Notes under the pieces: model-generated
Told to the model about the DNA's origin: nothing
What the model saw: the letters and a program-made list of their open reading frames with translations, nothing else
The model's database searches: none
Made by a program: the position numbers and the translations under genes
Virus record (IMG/VR): IMGVR_UViG_3300035698_010011
Span: 1 to 22,053 of that record
Length of the DNA stretch: 22,053 nucleotides
Strand: one strand, 5' to 3'
Origin: a virus
Shown here: in pieces, positions 1 to 6,288 of the stretch
Numbering within the stretch: position 1 is the first letter of the stretch
Layout: every line of letters starts with the position of its first letter

Positions 1-69
1 TCTGTGGTGTAATCCGGCAGCACTCAGGACTCATGATCCTGTGGTCCAGTTCAAATCTGGCATGAGCGA
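1..69 (+). tRNA. Partial tRNA with CAT anticodon (Met or Ile2)
   Basis: The gene is cut by the left window edge, which removes about three acceptor bases. A D-arm (7-10 with 20-23), a perfect 5-bp anticodon stem CAGGA/TCCTG (25-29, 37-41) with loop CTCATGA, and a T-arm (46-49 with 57-60, loop TTCAAAT) are visible. The anticodon CAT means elongator Met or Ile2; the anticodon stem lacks the three G:C pairs of initiators. Oddities: base 37 is G, and pairs at the acceptor/T-arm junction mismatch, so the gene may be divergent or decaying. No CCA is encoded. Confidence 0.62.
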
Positions 70-136
70 TTTTCACCATCTTTTCCTCGTAAACTAGATA
101 AGTAATATATGTAATATTGTAATTCCTAACAAAAGG

Positions 137-144
137 TTTAAATA
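137..144 (+). promoter_or_regulatory. TATA box upstream of the tRNA array
   Basis: TTTAAATA follows a purine-rich stretch (AAAAGG) resembling a BRE. By the 29-30 base rule seen at the leaderless genes in this window, the start would fall near 166-167, giving a precursor that runs into tRNA-Asn, -Gln and -Thr. The rest of 70-213 shows nothing I can support. Confidence 0.5.
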
Positions 145-213
145 TAAGTTCTGCTATTGTTAATTAATGAAAGTCACTAATAATCAAACGAATTGAAATT
201 TGATATTAGTCCT

Positions 214-286
214 GCTTCTGTAGTTTAATTTGGTAGAATACTTGGCTGTTGCCCATGAGATATTGGTTCGAGTCCAATCGAAAGCG
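214..286 (+). tRNA. tRNA-Asn (GTT)
   Basis: Full cloverleaf of 73 bases. Acceptor 214-220 pairs with 279-285 with one C-A mismatch and one G-T pair; D-stem GTTT/GAAT; anticodon stem CTTGG/CCATG has a T-T mismatch at 28:42; loop CTGTTGC gives anticodon GTT; T-stem ATTGG/CCAAT is perfect with loop TTCGAGT. The discriminator base is G, as expected for tRNA-Asn. Base 37 is G instead of the A normally modified to t6A in tRNAs reading ANN codons. No CCA is encoded. Confidence 0.85.
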
Positions 287-291
287 TTTAT

Positions 292-365
292 AGCCCTATA
301 GCACAGCTGGACAAGTGTACTGGTCTTTGGAACCAGGGACCTAGGTTCGAATCCTAGTAGGGCTA
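292..365 (+). tRNA. tRNA-Gln (TTG)
   Basis: A clean 74-base cloverleaf. The acceptor AGCCCTA/TAGGGCT has seven perfect pairs, the D-stem GCAC/GTGT, the anticodon stem CTGGT/ACCAG with loop CTTTGGA (anticodon TTG), and the T-stem CTAGG/CCTAG with loop TTCGAAT. Discriminator A, no encoded CCA. It starts five bases after tRNA-Asn, so the array is probably one precursor cut by RNase P and RNase Z. Confidence 0.93.
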
Positions 366-368
366 TCT

Positions 369-439
369 GCTCATCTAGTTTAATGGTAAAACACTTCCCT
401 TGTAAGGAAGAGATTGGAGTTCGATTCTCTGGATGAGCT
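369..439 (+). tRNA. tRNA-Thr (TGT)
   Basis: A 71-base cloverleaf: acceptor GCTCATC/GATGAGC perfect, D-stem GTTT/AAAC, anticodon stem CTTCC/GGAAG with loop CTTGTAA (anticodon TGT), T-stem TGGAG/CTCTG with loop TTCGATT, discriminator T. It starts three bases after tRNA-Gln. No encoded CCA. Confidence 0.92.
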
Positions 440-440
440 T

Positions 441-458
441 ATTAAAGCAGGCTTTAAT
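441..458 (+). other. 8-bp dyad after the tRNA array
   Basis: ATTAAAGC (441-448) and GCTTTAAT (451-458) are perfect reverse complements separated by two bases, directly behind tRNA-Thr. The spacer is too short for a full hairpin loop, but seven pairs with a four-base loop could form. It may be an end signal of the tRNA transcript or an operator. The following 459-537 is AT-rich with nothing else recognisable. Confidence 0.35.
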
Positions 459-537
459 TACAAATTTCCTTATTAAAGAAAACAATCAAAAACTTTAATA
501 ACTTATTAATGTGAGAATATATAATTATATGGGAAGA

Positions 538-545
538 TTTATAAA
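538..545 (+). promoter_or_regulatory. TATA box of a leaderless gene
   Basis: TTTATAAA starts exactly 29 bases before the ATG at 567, the spacing at which archaeal transcription would begin on the start codon itself. The same spacing recurs at the portal and protease genes, which supports the reading. Confidence 0.7.
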
Positions 546-566
546 CTGACATATTCTAGCTATATC

Positions 567-755
567 ATGGAAGACATACAAATTGAAGCAACTGAATCTA
601 TTAAAATAATAAAGAATACAAAGGGTTATAATTACGAGATCAAATTAAGAGATGAAAAAATTGACGACGCTACTCTTATAAGATTAGATTACTTGAATGG
701 AAAGCTGCAGGAAAAATATGGAGATAAGGTAGAAAAGCCTTTCAATGCCAAATGA
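567..755 (+). CDS. Small hypothetical protein, leaderless
   Basis: A 62-residue acidic/basic mixed protein (starts MEDIQIEATES) with no motif I recognise. It has no transmembrane segment and no cysteines. The start is set by the TATA box at 538-545, 29 bases upstream, which predicts an mRNA beginning at the ATG. It is the first protein gene after the tRNA array and is followed by a second promoter rather than by a coupled gene, so it looks like a single-gene unit. Small size and position suggest an early or host-takeover protein, but this is only inference from place. Confidence 0.6.
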   Translation: MEDIQIEATESIKIIKNTKGYNYEIKLRDEKIDDATLIRLDYLNGKLQEKYGDKVEKPFNAK

Positions 756-762
756 ATACTTA

Positions 763-770
763 TTTAAATA
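763..770 (+). promoter_or_regulatory. TATA box for the 791-894 RNA candidate
   Basis: TTTAAATA lies inside a 14-base palindrome (CTTATTTAAATAAG, 760-773). Applying the 29-base spacing of the leaderless genes puts the start at about 791-792, the first bases of the GGGGAGG stem strand. Confidence 0.55.
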
Positions 771-790
771 AGGAGGTAGCACATTCTTGA

Positions 791-894
791 GGGGAGGGAC
801 GGCCTTGAAACATAGGTGTGGATATAGTTGGGATAGACTCCAACTAGAGAAATAAATTAACGTTGAAAAAACCTTAATTTTTCCTTGCCTCCCC
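791..894 (+). ncRNA. Candidate structured non-coding RNA, about 104 nt
   Basis: The stretch 756-1004 has no good gene. GGGGAGG (791-797) pairs perfectly with CCTCCCC (888-894), closing the whole element; GG at 801-802 can pair with CC at 883-884 across a symmetric 3x3 internal loop. Inside, TAGTTGG (825-831) and CCAACTA (840-846) form a 7-bp hairpin with an 8-base loop, and AGGT (814-817) can pair with ACCT (871-874). The TATA box at 763-770 predicts a start at the first G of the closing stem. It matches no RNA family I know (not 5S, SRP RNA, or an obvious C/D or H/ACA guide). A 5' leader of the gene at 1005 is the main alternative. Confidence 0.5.
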
Positions 895-1004
895 AAAACT
901 ACCAAATAAAATGAAAAAAACAAACATAACATTTCAATTATTCCAAGAATGGAATTCGCATAATATTTAAAATGCCTAAGCAATATAAGGAGGAAAGAAT
1001 AACA

Positions 1005-1208
1005 ATGACAAAAGATGAAATAATAGATTTAGTTCTCAAAGGATTTGATGACATAAGAGAAGTCAAAAAAGAATCTGGTAGTTCCGGAGTATTAAGAATG
1101 CCTTCACGTTTTATTGGACAAAAATTCAGAGTAATTTTAATTCCACAAAGTAATTTAGATGAGCATGAATTAAATGAAGAAATGAAGTTATTGAAAGATA
1201 TAAAATGA
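1005..1208 (+). CDS. DUF2080-like small protein
   Basis: A 67-residue protein. The segment SGVLRMPSRFIGQKFRVILI resembles the core of DUF2080 proteins (archaeal small proteins often called transposon-encoded), where a serine/glycine-rich turn is followed by a P-x-x-x-IG-K-x-V-x-V-x-L strand pattern, a swapped-hairpin AbrB-type fold. An upstream in-frame ATG at 972 exists, but AAGGAGGA at 987-994 supports 1005. The stop overlaps the next start by four bases (ATGA at 1205). Function in a virus is unknown; DNA binding or an antitoxin-like role is plausible. Recognition of the family is from memory of its motif. Confidence 0.65.
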   Translation: MTKDEIIDLVLKGFDDIREVKKESGSSGVLRMPSRFIGQKFRVILIPQSNLDEHELNEEMKLLKDIK

Positions 1209-1420
1209 GTATAGCAATGGAAGGTTTGATTGGTAAGGGATTAGTTAAGGAAAGGTTCGATAACCAAAAAGATGATTTAGTAAGAAATATTACTCCCCAG
1301 GGTTTCACGCAATTATTGGAATTACTTAAAGATCCTCTTTATAGGAGAGTTTATCTTTTAATGAAGCGTGGAGTTCCTCAAGAACAAATTAATCAATTTA
1401 TAGAACTATACGAAAAGTAA
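1205..1420 (+). CDS. Winged-helix-like small protein
   Basis: A 71-residue protein translationally coupled to the DUF2080-like gene through an ATGA overlap. The pattern GLIGKGLVKERFDN followed by RNITPQGFTQLLELL looks like the wing and last helix of MarR/PadR-type winged-helix domains (residue-level: helix end, beta-hairpin wing, then T-x-x-G-x-x-x-L-x-x-L). It is shorter than a usual MarR protein and lacks the first helices, so it may be a minimal DNA-binding protein or work together with its neighbour. No catalytic motifs are seen. The regulator call is inference. Confidence 0.55.
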   Translation: MSIAMEGLIGKGLVKERFDNQKDDLVRNITPQGFTQLLELLKDPLYRRVYLLMKRGVPQEQINQFIELYEK

Positions 1421-1430
1421 AAAAAAGAAA

Positions 1431-1664
1431 ATGAAAGTAATATTAAACAAAGTTCCAGTTAAAACAATATTCGCAATTTCCAATGGCGATTCAGTATCAG
1501 CTGTAGGAAGAAAAGTACAAAGTCAATTAGCAACAATGACTATAATTGTTAATAAGTTTGAAAGAGCAGGATTGATAACGTCAGTAAAGATTGGAAGAAT
1601 TAGGAAATTAACATTAACTAAAATGGGAGAAAAAGTAAAATCTCACCTAAAATATCTAAAATGA
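1431..1664 (+). CDS. Winged-helix transcriptional regulator, MarR-like
   Basis: A 77-residue basic protein. Residues about 20-70 fit a helix-turn-helix plus wing: SAVGRKVQSQLATMTIIVNK as the HTH, KFERAGLITSVKIGRIRKL as the wing, and LTKMGEKVKSHL as the last helix. This L-x-x-x-G-L-I pattern followed by a charged hairpin and T-x-x-G is typical of archaeal MarR-like proteins. It starts 10 bases after the previous gene and overlaps the next small ORF by four bases. With the preceding gene it is a candidate regulator of the viral promoters, for example at the dyad at 17589-17605, which is untested. Confidence 0.65.
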   Translation: MKVILNKVPVKTIFAISNGDSVSAVGRKVQSQLATMTIIVNKFERAGLITSVKIGRIRKLTLTKMGEKVKSHLKYLK

Positions 1665-1747
1665 GTAAAGAAATAGTATATGATTGGAATGTTAGTAAGG
1701 AACGAGAGGGGGAAATAGAAGATACACCTTTCACCAACAATGAGTAA
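1661..1747 (+). CDS. Possible 28-residue peptide
   Basis: ATG at 1661 overlaps the stop of the regulator gene by four bases (ATGA), the coupling used repeatedly in this window. The frame runs 28 codons (starts MSKEIVYDWN, ends TPFTNNE) to TAA at 1745-1747. The product is acidic and shows no motif. Coupling is the only support; it may be an unused frame leading into the hairpin at 1759. Confidence 0.35.
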   Translation: MSKEIVYDWNVSKEREGEIEDTPFTNNE

Positions 1748-1758
1748 ATTAAATCATA

Positions 1759-1828
1759 GTCTCAAGGACAATAAGTGGGGGTTGCAGAGCATTATTGTTC
1801 AAAACAATGTTCGCCCTCACTTTGAGAC
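1759..1828 (+). ncRNA. 70-nt long hairpin, candidate RNA element
   Basis: Three stacked stems: GTCTCAA (1759-1765) with TTGAGAC (1822-1828), seven pairs; AGTGGGGG (1774-1781) with CCCTCACT (1814-1821), eight pairs with one G-U wobble and an 8-base bulge on the 5' side; and ATTGTT (1794-1799) with AACAAT (1803-1808), six pairs. It fills the only gap between the small ORF ending at 1747 and the gene at 1844. No TATA box sits about 29 bases upstream, so it is more likely an mRNA-borne structure (processing, stability or translation control) than a free RNA. No T-tract follows, so it is not a standard terminator. Confidence 0.5.
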
Positions 1829-1843
1829 GCCAACCGAACTAAA

Positions 1844-2110
1844 ATGGAAATAAATGATAGAGATTTAAGATTAACAATAATGGGATGTTTTAGATATAGT
1901 TTGGGGAGGAGAACTTATATGCCTAGTCACACTGTAGCAATGATTAAAAATAATAAAGAGATATTTAGAAAATTTGATTGGGAACAAATTATTAGAGAGA
2001 TTAAAGACACTGATGACCATGGAAATATTGGCGATGCTTGTGATGGAGATACTTGGAGAGAGTTAGTAGATTTTTGCAGATTACAATTAAATACGCTAAC
2101 CGAACACTAA
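1844..2110 (+). CDS. Conserved-looking viral hypothetical protein
   Basis: An 88-residue protein. The segment GCFRYSLGRRTYMPSHTVAM (residues about 14-33) resembles a motif (FRYxLGRxTY) that I recall in many small phage proteins of unknown function, in which a W-x-x-I-I-x-E-I segment follows, as here (WEQIIREI). No catalytic residues can be assigned. It starts 15 bases after the long hairpin and has no clear Shine-Dalgarno. The string AACCGAAC occurs just before its start (1832-1839) and again near its end before the next gene. Function is unknown. Confidence 0.7.
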   Translation: MEINDRDLRLTIMGCFRYSLGRRTYMPSHTVAMIKNNKEIFRKFDWEQIIREIKDTDDHGNIGDACDGDTWRELVDFCRLQLNTLTEH

Positions 2111-2116
2111 ACGAAC

Positions 2117-2428
2117 ATGAAAGACAAAAGATTACATCCAAGTAAAGAAATATGTTTATGTTGTGGACATATAGAGAAGTGGCATATTAAAGGGGGTTGT
2201 GTACAGCCAACTTGTATCTGCTCAGGTTTTGAACATAGTAATATATTTTATGGTTTTAGTAATATGGAATGTTATTACAAAGGTCAAGAAGATATGAGAA
2301 AATCAATAATTAAGAGAATTAAAAAGATAGATATAGAAGAGTTTTTTGGTGATTATTGTTTTAAAGCAAATAGTTTGTTAAAAAATATAATAAAGGAAAT
2401 TAAACTTACACCTTCCAATCCTAAATGA
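2117..2428 (+). CDS. Small zinc-binding protein
   Basis: A 103-residue protein whose N-terminal half carries Cys13, Cys15, Cys16, His18, His23, Cys28, Cys33 and Cys35, in a C-x-C-C-G-H-x4-H-x4-C-x4-C-x-C pattern. This type of CGH...GC...C.C.GF knuckle is common in small phage and bacterial proteins and very probably binds zinc. The C-terminal half is charged and helical without further motif. Its stop overlaps the next start by four bases. A nucleic-acid or protein binding role is likely, but no target can be named. Confidence 0.7.
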   Translation: MKDKRLHPSKEICLCCGHIEKWHIKGGCVQPTCICSGFEHSNIFYGFSNMECYYKGQEDMRKSIIKRIKKIDIEEFFGDYCFKANSLLKNIIKEIKLTPSNPK

Positions 2429-2568
2429 AAAAACCAATAAAAAGATGTCCTAGTTGTGGATCAACAAAGATTGTAGTAACAGAGGATAGTCTGAAGTGTA
2501 GTAATTGTGGATTTATTAATGATAAACAGAAGGAGGCCCAGTTTGTAACATATGACAGAAAAGAATAG
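2425..2568 (+). CDS. 47-residue zinc-ribbon protein
   Basis: ATG at 2425 overlaps the preceding stop (ATGA). The 47-codon frame ends at TAG 2566-2568. It encodes KRCPSCGSTKIVV followed by LKCSNCGF, two CxxC knuckles about 14 residues apart, a classic zinc ribbon like those of archaeal transcription factors and small ribosomal or viral regulators. Short flanks leave room for little else. It overlaps the nuclease gene start by 17 bases. The zinc-ribbon fold is strongly supported by the cysteine spacing; the role is unknown. Confidence 0.75.
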   Translation: MKKPIKRCPSCGSTKIVVTEDSLKCSNCGFINDKQKEAQFVTYDRKE

Positions 2569-3043
2569 CAAGAGAGGAAAGAAGGCAAAAGCAACTGGCG
2601 CTGACTTTGAAAGACGTGTTAGGAAGGATATTGAGTTAAAAGGTTGGATAGTTGCTAAGTGGCCCAATAATGTTAGTGATTTTCCAGCAGATAATATTAA
2701 CAGACCCCTTGGATTAAGAGAAGATCGTAAGCTTATCCCGGCAAAGAATAAGTTTAATCCATTCAGTAAAGCAATGATGTTAGGTGGAGGATTCCCTGAC
2801 TTTATTGCTTATAAGTTATTTGGAAATGGAGTATGTGCAGAATTAGTTAATGGAAAGCTTGAAAGACTTGATGGAACTTATGGAGTAATCGGAGTAGAAT
2901 CAAAAGTTCAAGGTTATTTAGATAAGGTAGAAAAACTTAAATGTGAATGGTTGTTAAAGAATAAAATATTTAGTAAGATTCTAATTGCAAGCAAAACAAA
3001 AGTAAAAAACAAAGTTGTAATTGTATACAAGGAGTTCAAATGA
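2552..3043 (+). CDS. PD-(D/E)XK-type nuclease, resolvase-like
   Basis: A 163-residue protein. The N-terminal KAKATGADFERRVRKDIE helix supplies the conserved Glu of archaeal Hjc-like and VRR-NUC-like nucleases, FPDF (about residue 80) the catalytic Asp, and GVESKVQ (about residue 115) the E-x-K pair; LDKVEKLKCEWL fits the following helix. Such enzymes resolve Holliday junctions or trim branched DNA, and viruses use them before or during packaging, which fits its place directly upstream of the terminase. AGGAGG at 2531-2536 is 15 bases from the ATG, rather far. A 38-residue insertion between the first helix and FPDF is unusual. Exact subfamily cannot be settled by eye. Confidence 0.7.
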   Translation: MTEKNSKRGKKAKATGADFERRVRKDIELKGWIVAKWPNNVSDFPADNINRPLGLREDRKLIPAKNKFNPFSKAMMLGGGFPDFIAYKLFGNGVCAELVNGKLERLDGTYGVIGVESKVQGYLDKVEKLKCEWLLKNKIFSKILIASKTKVKNKVVIVYKEFK

Positions 3044-3381
3044 TAGAAAAAAAAGTTATTGAATATTTTAAAGAACAAGGTTTTTATTGTGTTCATCAGA
3101 AAGTTTTTCCTGAACTACTCGTATTATCTCCATTAAGATCTGCAGATGGAAAGCCATTGAAAATACCTACTTTTTATAAACAATCTAATAGAACACAAAT
3201 CATTGTTCCTTTTTTAGTAACTGGAGTAATTTATAAGAAACCTACAAAAAAACAATTAAGGCAGATAGGTGTAACAGTTAGTTCAATAGCTGTTGCGAAA
3301 ATGAAGGGAAAAGATTTAGAATTTGAGATAATATCTTTGGAGGGGGTTGATGATGGAGGAAATGCAGGATATATTGGGTGA
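3040..3381 (+). CDS. Hypothetical protein upstream of terminase
   Basis: A 113-residue basic protein coupled to the nuclease by an ATGA overlap and preceded by AGGAG at 3030-3034 (spacing 5). It has an N-terminal helix (VIEYFKEQGFYCVHQK), a strand-rich middle and a segment KKPTKKQLRQIGVTVSSIAV. No helix-turn-helix of the small-terminase type is visible, although it occupies the place where that gene often sits. The start, a helix followed by GFYC, and basic character would also fit a degenerate nuclease-like fold. Its end overlaps the terminase start by about 30 bases. Function is unknown. Confidence 0.6.
   Translation: MIEKKVIEYFKEQGFYCVHQKVFPELLVLSPLRSADGKPLKIPTFYKQSNRTQIIVPFLVTGVIYKKPTKKQLRQIGVTVSSIAVAKMKGKDLEFEIISLEGVDDGGNAGYIG
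3339..3347 (+). promoter_or_regulatory. Shine-Dalgarno deciding the terminase start
   Basis: GGAGGGGGT holds both GGAGG (3339-3343) and AGGGGGT (3341-3347), which pairs with the archaeal 16S tail ACCUCCU with one G-U. It lies 2-6 bases before ATG 3350 and 5-9 before ATG 3353, so these ATGs are preferred over the TTG at 3347. Confidence 0.65.
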
Positions 3382-4813
3382 TTTAGATATGTCTGAATTC
3401 TTATTCAAATGTAGATTTGATTTTCAATTTTTCTGCAATAAGGTTCTATCTAATCTTTTTACTCCAGAATGCGGTGGATGTAAAGAGTTCCACGTAAAAT
3501 GGTTTAATATCTTCCAAGAAAACGGAAGAGTAATTATTGAAGCACCATCTGGTTTTTCAAAAACAACAATGGTTATTGCATATGTTATATGGTTTATTTG
3601 GAATCATCCAAACGAACCTGTGTTGATCACATCAAAAACATTACCACAGGGAATGAAATTGTTAGAGGTTATTAAGTCATGTATCGAAGAAAATGCCTTA
3701 CTAAGAGAATTAAAGCCAAGAGATGCAAGTCAGATTTGGTCAAGACAATTAATTAGAACAACAAATGGTTGCAGAGTAGCAGTAAGACCTTACTCTATTA
3801 ATATAAAAGGAGAAAGAGCAGGATTGATAGCGATGGATGAAGTTGATTCTTATGATGATCCAGACATTTATTTTGATTATGTTGTTCCAAGACTTACTCC
3901 TAAAGGTAAAATCTTAATGATTACAACAAAAGAGCCTGGAAATTCAATTACTAATCTTATAAAAGATAAAAAGTTGAAAGGTTACGCAACAGTTTCTTGT
4001 GCTGGAATAATTGATGAGAATGGAGATCCTGCAAAAAAACCATACTTCAAAAAAGAAGATGGGAAATATGTTTACAAATCACTATGGCCAGAAAGATTCT
4101 CAATGGAAAGGTTGGAAAAAAGCTACCATGAGTTAGGAGAACAATATTTTGAAAAGAATTTTATGAATAATACTAAAGTAGAGCAAGAGAAGAGTTTTTT
4201 CTCTATTGTTAAGTTTATGGATGGGTTTGATGATTCTATTGGATTCACTAAAGAAAGAACGGGCCCAATCTTTACTGGACATGATTTTGCCATGAGTACA
4301 AGTAAAAGAGCAGATTATGATTCAAATTGTATTATAGAAAAGAAAGGAAACTTTTACATAGTAAAATTTTTAGAAAAATACAGAAGACCTCCCGAAGCTA
4401 AAATGGAAAGACTTCAAGAGATCTATAAAGATTATGATCCAATTTACATGGTGTGTGATGAATCAAATGCAGGAAGTGTTCTGATTAGGGATCTGCGTGG
4501 TGCAGCATTACCAGTTTATCCTCAAAAATTTAGTGGTGGGCCCGGAGGAAGCAGAGCAGAATTATTAAAGGCATTACAGAACATAATAGATGCAGGACTT
4601 TTAGTTATTCCAAGAAAACCTGAAGATAATGTTGTCGAATTGACAAATGAATTACTTGAACAACTAATGGGATTTGTAATAGCAGAATCAAAAATAACTA
4701 AATTACCTACCATTTCATCTACTGCTTCGCATGATGATTTAGTAATGGCACTCGCAATGGCTGTAAAAAGAGCTAGTGAGGTTAGATCTGCTAGCATGGA
4801 TGGAGAATGGTAA
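3350..4813 (+). CDS. terL: Terminase large subunit (packaging ATPase-nuclease)
   Basis: A 487-residue motor protein that pumps DNA into the prohead and cuts it. ATPase domain: Walker A-like APSGFSKTT (residues 65-73), Walker B LIAMDE (159-164) with catalytic Glu164, coupling motif MITT (190-193). RNase H-like nuclease domain: D312 in GHDF, D370-E371 in VCDES, and the HDD triplet 461-463 near the C-terminus. The length is normal for the family. The P-loop GFSKT is a variant of the usual GxxKT/S. The N-terminus has C41-x2-C44 (ECGGC). ATG 3353 is an equally possible start. No small subunit is recognisable nearby. Confidence 0.95.
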   Translation: MMEEMQDILGDLDMSEFLFKCRFDFQFFCNKVLSNLFTPECGGCKEFHVKWFNIFQENGRVIIEAPSGFSKTTMVIAYVIWFIWNHPNEPVLITSKTLPQGMKLLEVIKSCIEENALLRELKPRDASQIWSRQLIRTTNGCRVAVRPYSINIKGERAGLIAMDEVDSYDDPDIYFDYVVPRLTPKGKILMITTKEPGNSITNLIKDKKLKGYATVSCAGIIDENGDPAKKPYFKKEDGKYVYKSLWPERFSMERLEKSYHELGEQYFEKNFMNNTKVEQEKSFFSIVKFMDGFDDSIGFTKERTGPIFTGHDFAMSTSKRADYDSNCIIEKKGNFYIVKFLEKYRRPPEAKMERLQEIYKDYDPIYMVCDESNAGSVLIRDLRGAALPVYPQKFSGGPGGSRAELLKALQNIIDAGLLVIPRKPEDNVVELTNELLEQLMGFVIAESKITKLPTISSTASHDDLVMALAMAVKRASEVRSASMDGEW

Positions 4814-4838
4814 AATATATAAATAAGTATTTCCTTAA
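4810..4838 (+). promoter_or_regulatory. Leaderless promoter of the portal gene (repeat copy 1)
   Basis: TATATAAA at 4816-4823 lies 29 bases from the ATG at 4845, so the transcript should begin at the start codon. The 29 bases 4810-4838 are identical to 6254-6282, and in both copies the ATG follows six bases later. Confidence 0.75.
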
Positions 4839-4844
4839 TAGACT

Positions 4845-6230
4845 ATGAAGTTTTTCGATTATTTTAAGAATAAGAATGTTAGGGCTAAATCTGTAGTCAA
4901 AGATATGGGACAGGCAACAAGTTTCAAACCAAACACATTCAGTACAGAGACCGTTATGACATCAGATAATATAACTCGTGTAGCATCCTCAGAATTAGAA
5001 CAGGCATATATTTCTGATCCTATTTATTTTAGTTCAATCAATAAACAAAATCAATTAATTATGGGTGCAGGCTATGATTTAGTTGGAGATATATCAAAGA
5101 AATGGGAAAAGTTTTTTGAGAATATTGGACTCATTGGAGACGATATGACTTGGAATGAAATGTTTGATCATATATTTCGTTATCAAATGATTTATGGTAA
5201 AGCTTTTATTTTAATAATTATGAATAAAAATAGAACTAAGGCAATTGACTTATTGCTTTTAGATCCTAAAAAGGTAGATTATGCTAAAGATCAAAGTGGT
5301 GGTGTTTTACTTTCTACTGACGGAAAGCAATTAGGTTATATGGTTTCAATACCTAGTTCTGCAGACGAAACGTATATCATAGGGGATAAAATGCCAGATA
5401 ATGTTAAGGTTGAATCAGGTAATGAAAAAAAGGTGTTCATTAAATCTGAAAGAATAGTTCAATATAAATTATATACTTTTGGAGATAGGTTATACCCTAT
5501 GGGATTAATCGAACCTTCTTATGTTTCTGTTTTAAGAAAAATGAATATCGAAGAAGCTCAAGCAAATGCGATTTATCAGAGAGGAAGTTATCCATTATCT
5601 GTTTCTGTAGGTGATGAGAATCATCATCCAAGACCACAAGATGTAGAAAAAGCTGCAAAAACATTTTCAAAGATTAAACACGATAGAGTAATTGCACATC
5701 CTTATTGGGAAGTTCCTACTGTTATAGAAGCTAAACAATCTGACGCTGTTGATAATGTTTTAGTTTATTTAAGAAGAAATCAGATTGCTTCTTTGAGTAT
5801 GCCTGAATCATTAGCTATTGGTTCTGGAGAATCTACAAATCGTGCAACATTAAATAATCAGCAAGCATTTTTAGAATATACTTTAATTGATATTGTTCAG
5901 AAGACATTAGCTACGACAGTTAAATACTTAATTAAACCAATTGCTAAGTTAAATGATTGGTCGGAGATAACTTTTAAGTGGGGAGATATAAGGGCCGAGT
6001 CTGAAATGGATAAAGCAGACACAATAATGAACGCAGTAAGATATGGTGCATTATCTCAAGCAACTGTTGATGCAACATTGAGAAATATATTAAATTTACC
6101 AACTAAAGAAGAGGAAAAAAAGATGGGCGTAACAAGTTCTACAGACGTTGGCGGCGCTGCTTTAGAGGACGAACAAGAAAAAAAGTCTGAAAAAGTAGAA
6201 GAAAAACCAACAGAAACTAAAAAAGAGTAA
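4845..6230 (+). CDS. Portal protein
   Basis: A 461-residue protein forming the ring at the capsid vertex through which DNA enters and to which the neck attaches. The order of features fits the HK97/SPP1-type portal: N-terminal segment with DPIYFSSINKQNQLIMGAGY, wing region with WNEMFDHIFRYQMIYGKAFI, LLLLDPKKV, stem/crown helices with RRNQIASLSMPESLAIG and NRATLNNQQAFLEYTLIDIV, and the GALSQATVDATLRNILNLP helix near the end. The last 40 residues are a charged Lys/Glu tail of low complexity. It lies directly behind the terminase and has its own leaderless promoter, which suggests separate tuning of portal dose. Confidence 0.9.
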   Translation: MKFFDYFKNKNVRAKSVVKDMGQATSFKPNTFSTETVMTSDNITRVASSELEQAYISDPIYFSSINKQNQLIMGAGYDLVGDISKKWEKFFENIGLIGDDMTWNEMFDHIFRYQMIYGKAFILIIMNKNRTKAIDLLLLDPKKVDYAKDQSGGVLLSTDGKQLGYMVSIPSSADETYIIGDKMPDNVKVESGNEKKVFIKSERIVQYKLYTFGDRLYPMGLIEPSYVSVLRKMNIEEAQANAIYQRGSYPLSVSVGDENHHPRPQDVEKAAKTFSKIKHDRVIAHPYWEVPTVIEAKQSDAVDNVLVYLRRNQIASLSMPESLAIGSGESTNRATLNNQQAFLEYTLIDIVQKTLATTVKYLIKPIAKLNDWSEITFKWGDIRAESEMDKADTIMNAVRYGALSQATVDATLRNILNLPTKEEEKKMGVTSSTDVGGAALEDEQEKKSEKVEEKPTETKKE

Positions 6231-6253
6231 AAAATATATATTTATATAAAATA

Positions 6254-6282
6254 GTAAAATATATAAATAAGTATTTCCTTAA
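6254..6282 (+). promoter_or_regulatory. Leaderless promoter of the protease gene (repeat copy 2)
   Basis: TATATAAA at 6260-6267 is 29 bases upstream of ATG 6289. The 29-base block is an exact copy of the one before the portal gene. A further AT-rich TATA-like string lies at 6234-6250. Confidence 0.75.
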
Positions 6283-6288
6283 GTATCT

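Noticed and set aside
167-196. Nine-residue leaderless mini-ORF 30 bases after the TATA box at 137
   Set aside because: The spacing is suggestive, but nine codons are too little to support a gene; the transcript is better explained as the tRNA precursor.
1-439. tRNA genes as a provirus attachment site
   Set aside because: No integrase and no second copy of a tRNA 3' end were found in the window; an intact tRNA array fits a viral tRNA cluster just as well.
752-790. 12-codon frame overlapping the end of the 567 gene
   Set aside because: It runs through the TATA box and has no support beyond an ATG.
684-983. 99-codon minus-strand frame across the gap before 1005
   Set aside because: Low-complexity hydrophobic translation that covers the end of the 567 gene, a promoter and the RNA candidate; no start signal, and no other minus-strand gene in the window.
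1832-2105. AACCGAAC repeat before 1844 and near 2098
   Set aside because: Eight bases in two copies, one inside a coding end, is too weak to call a site.
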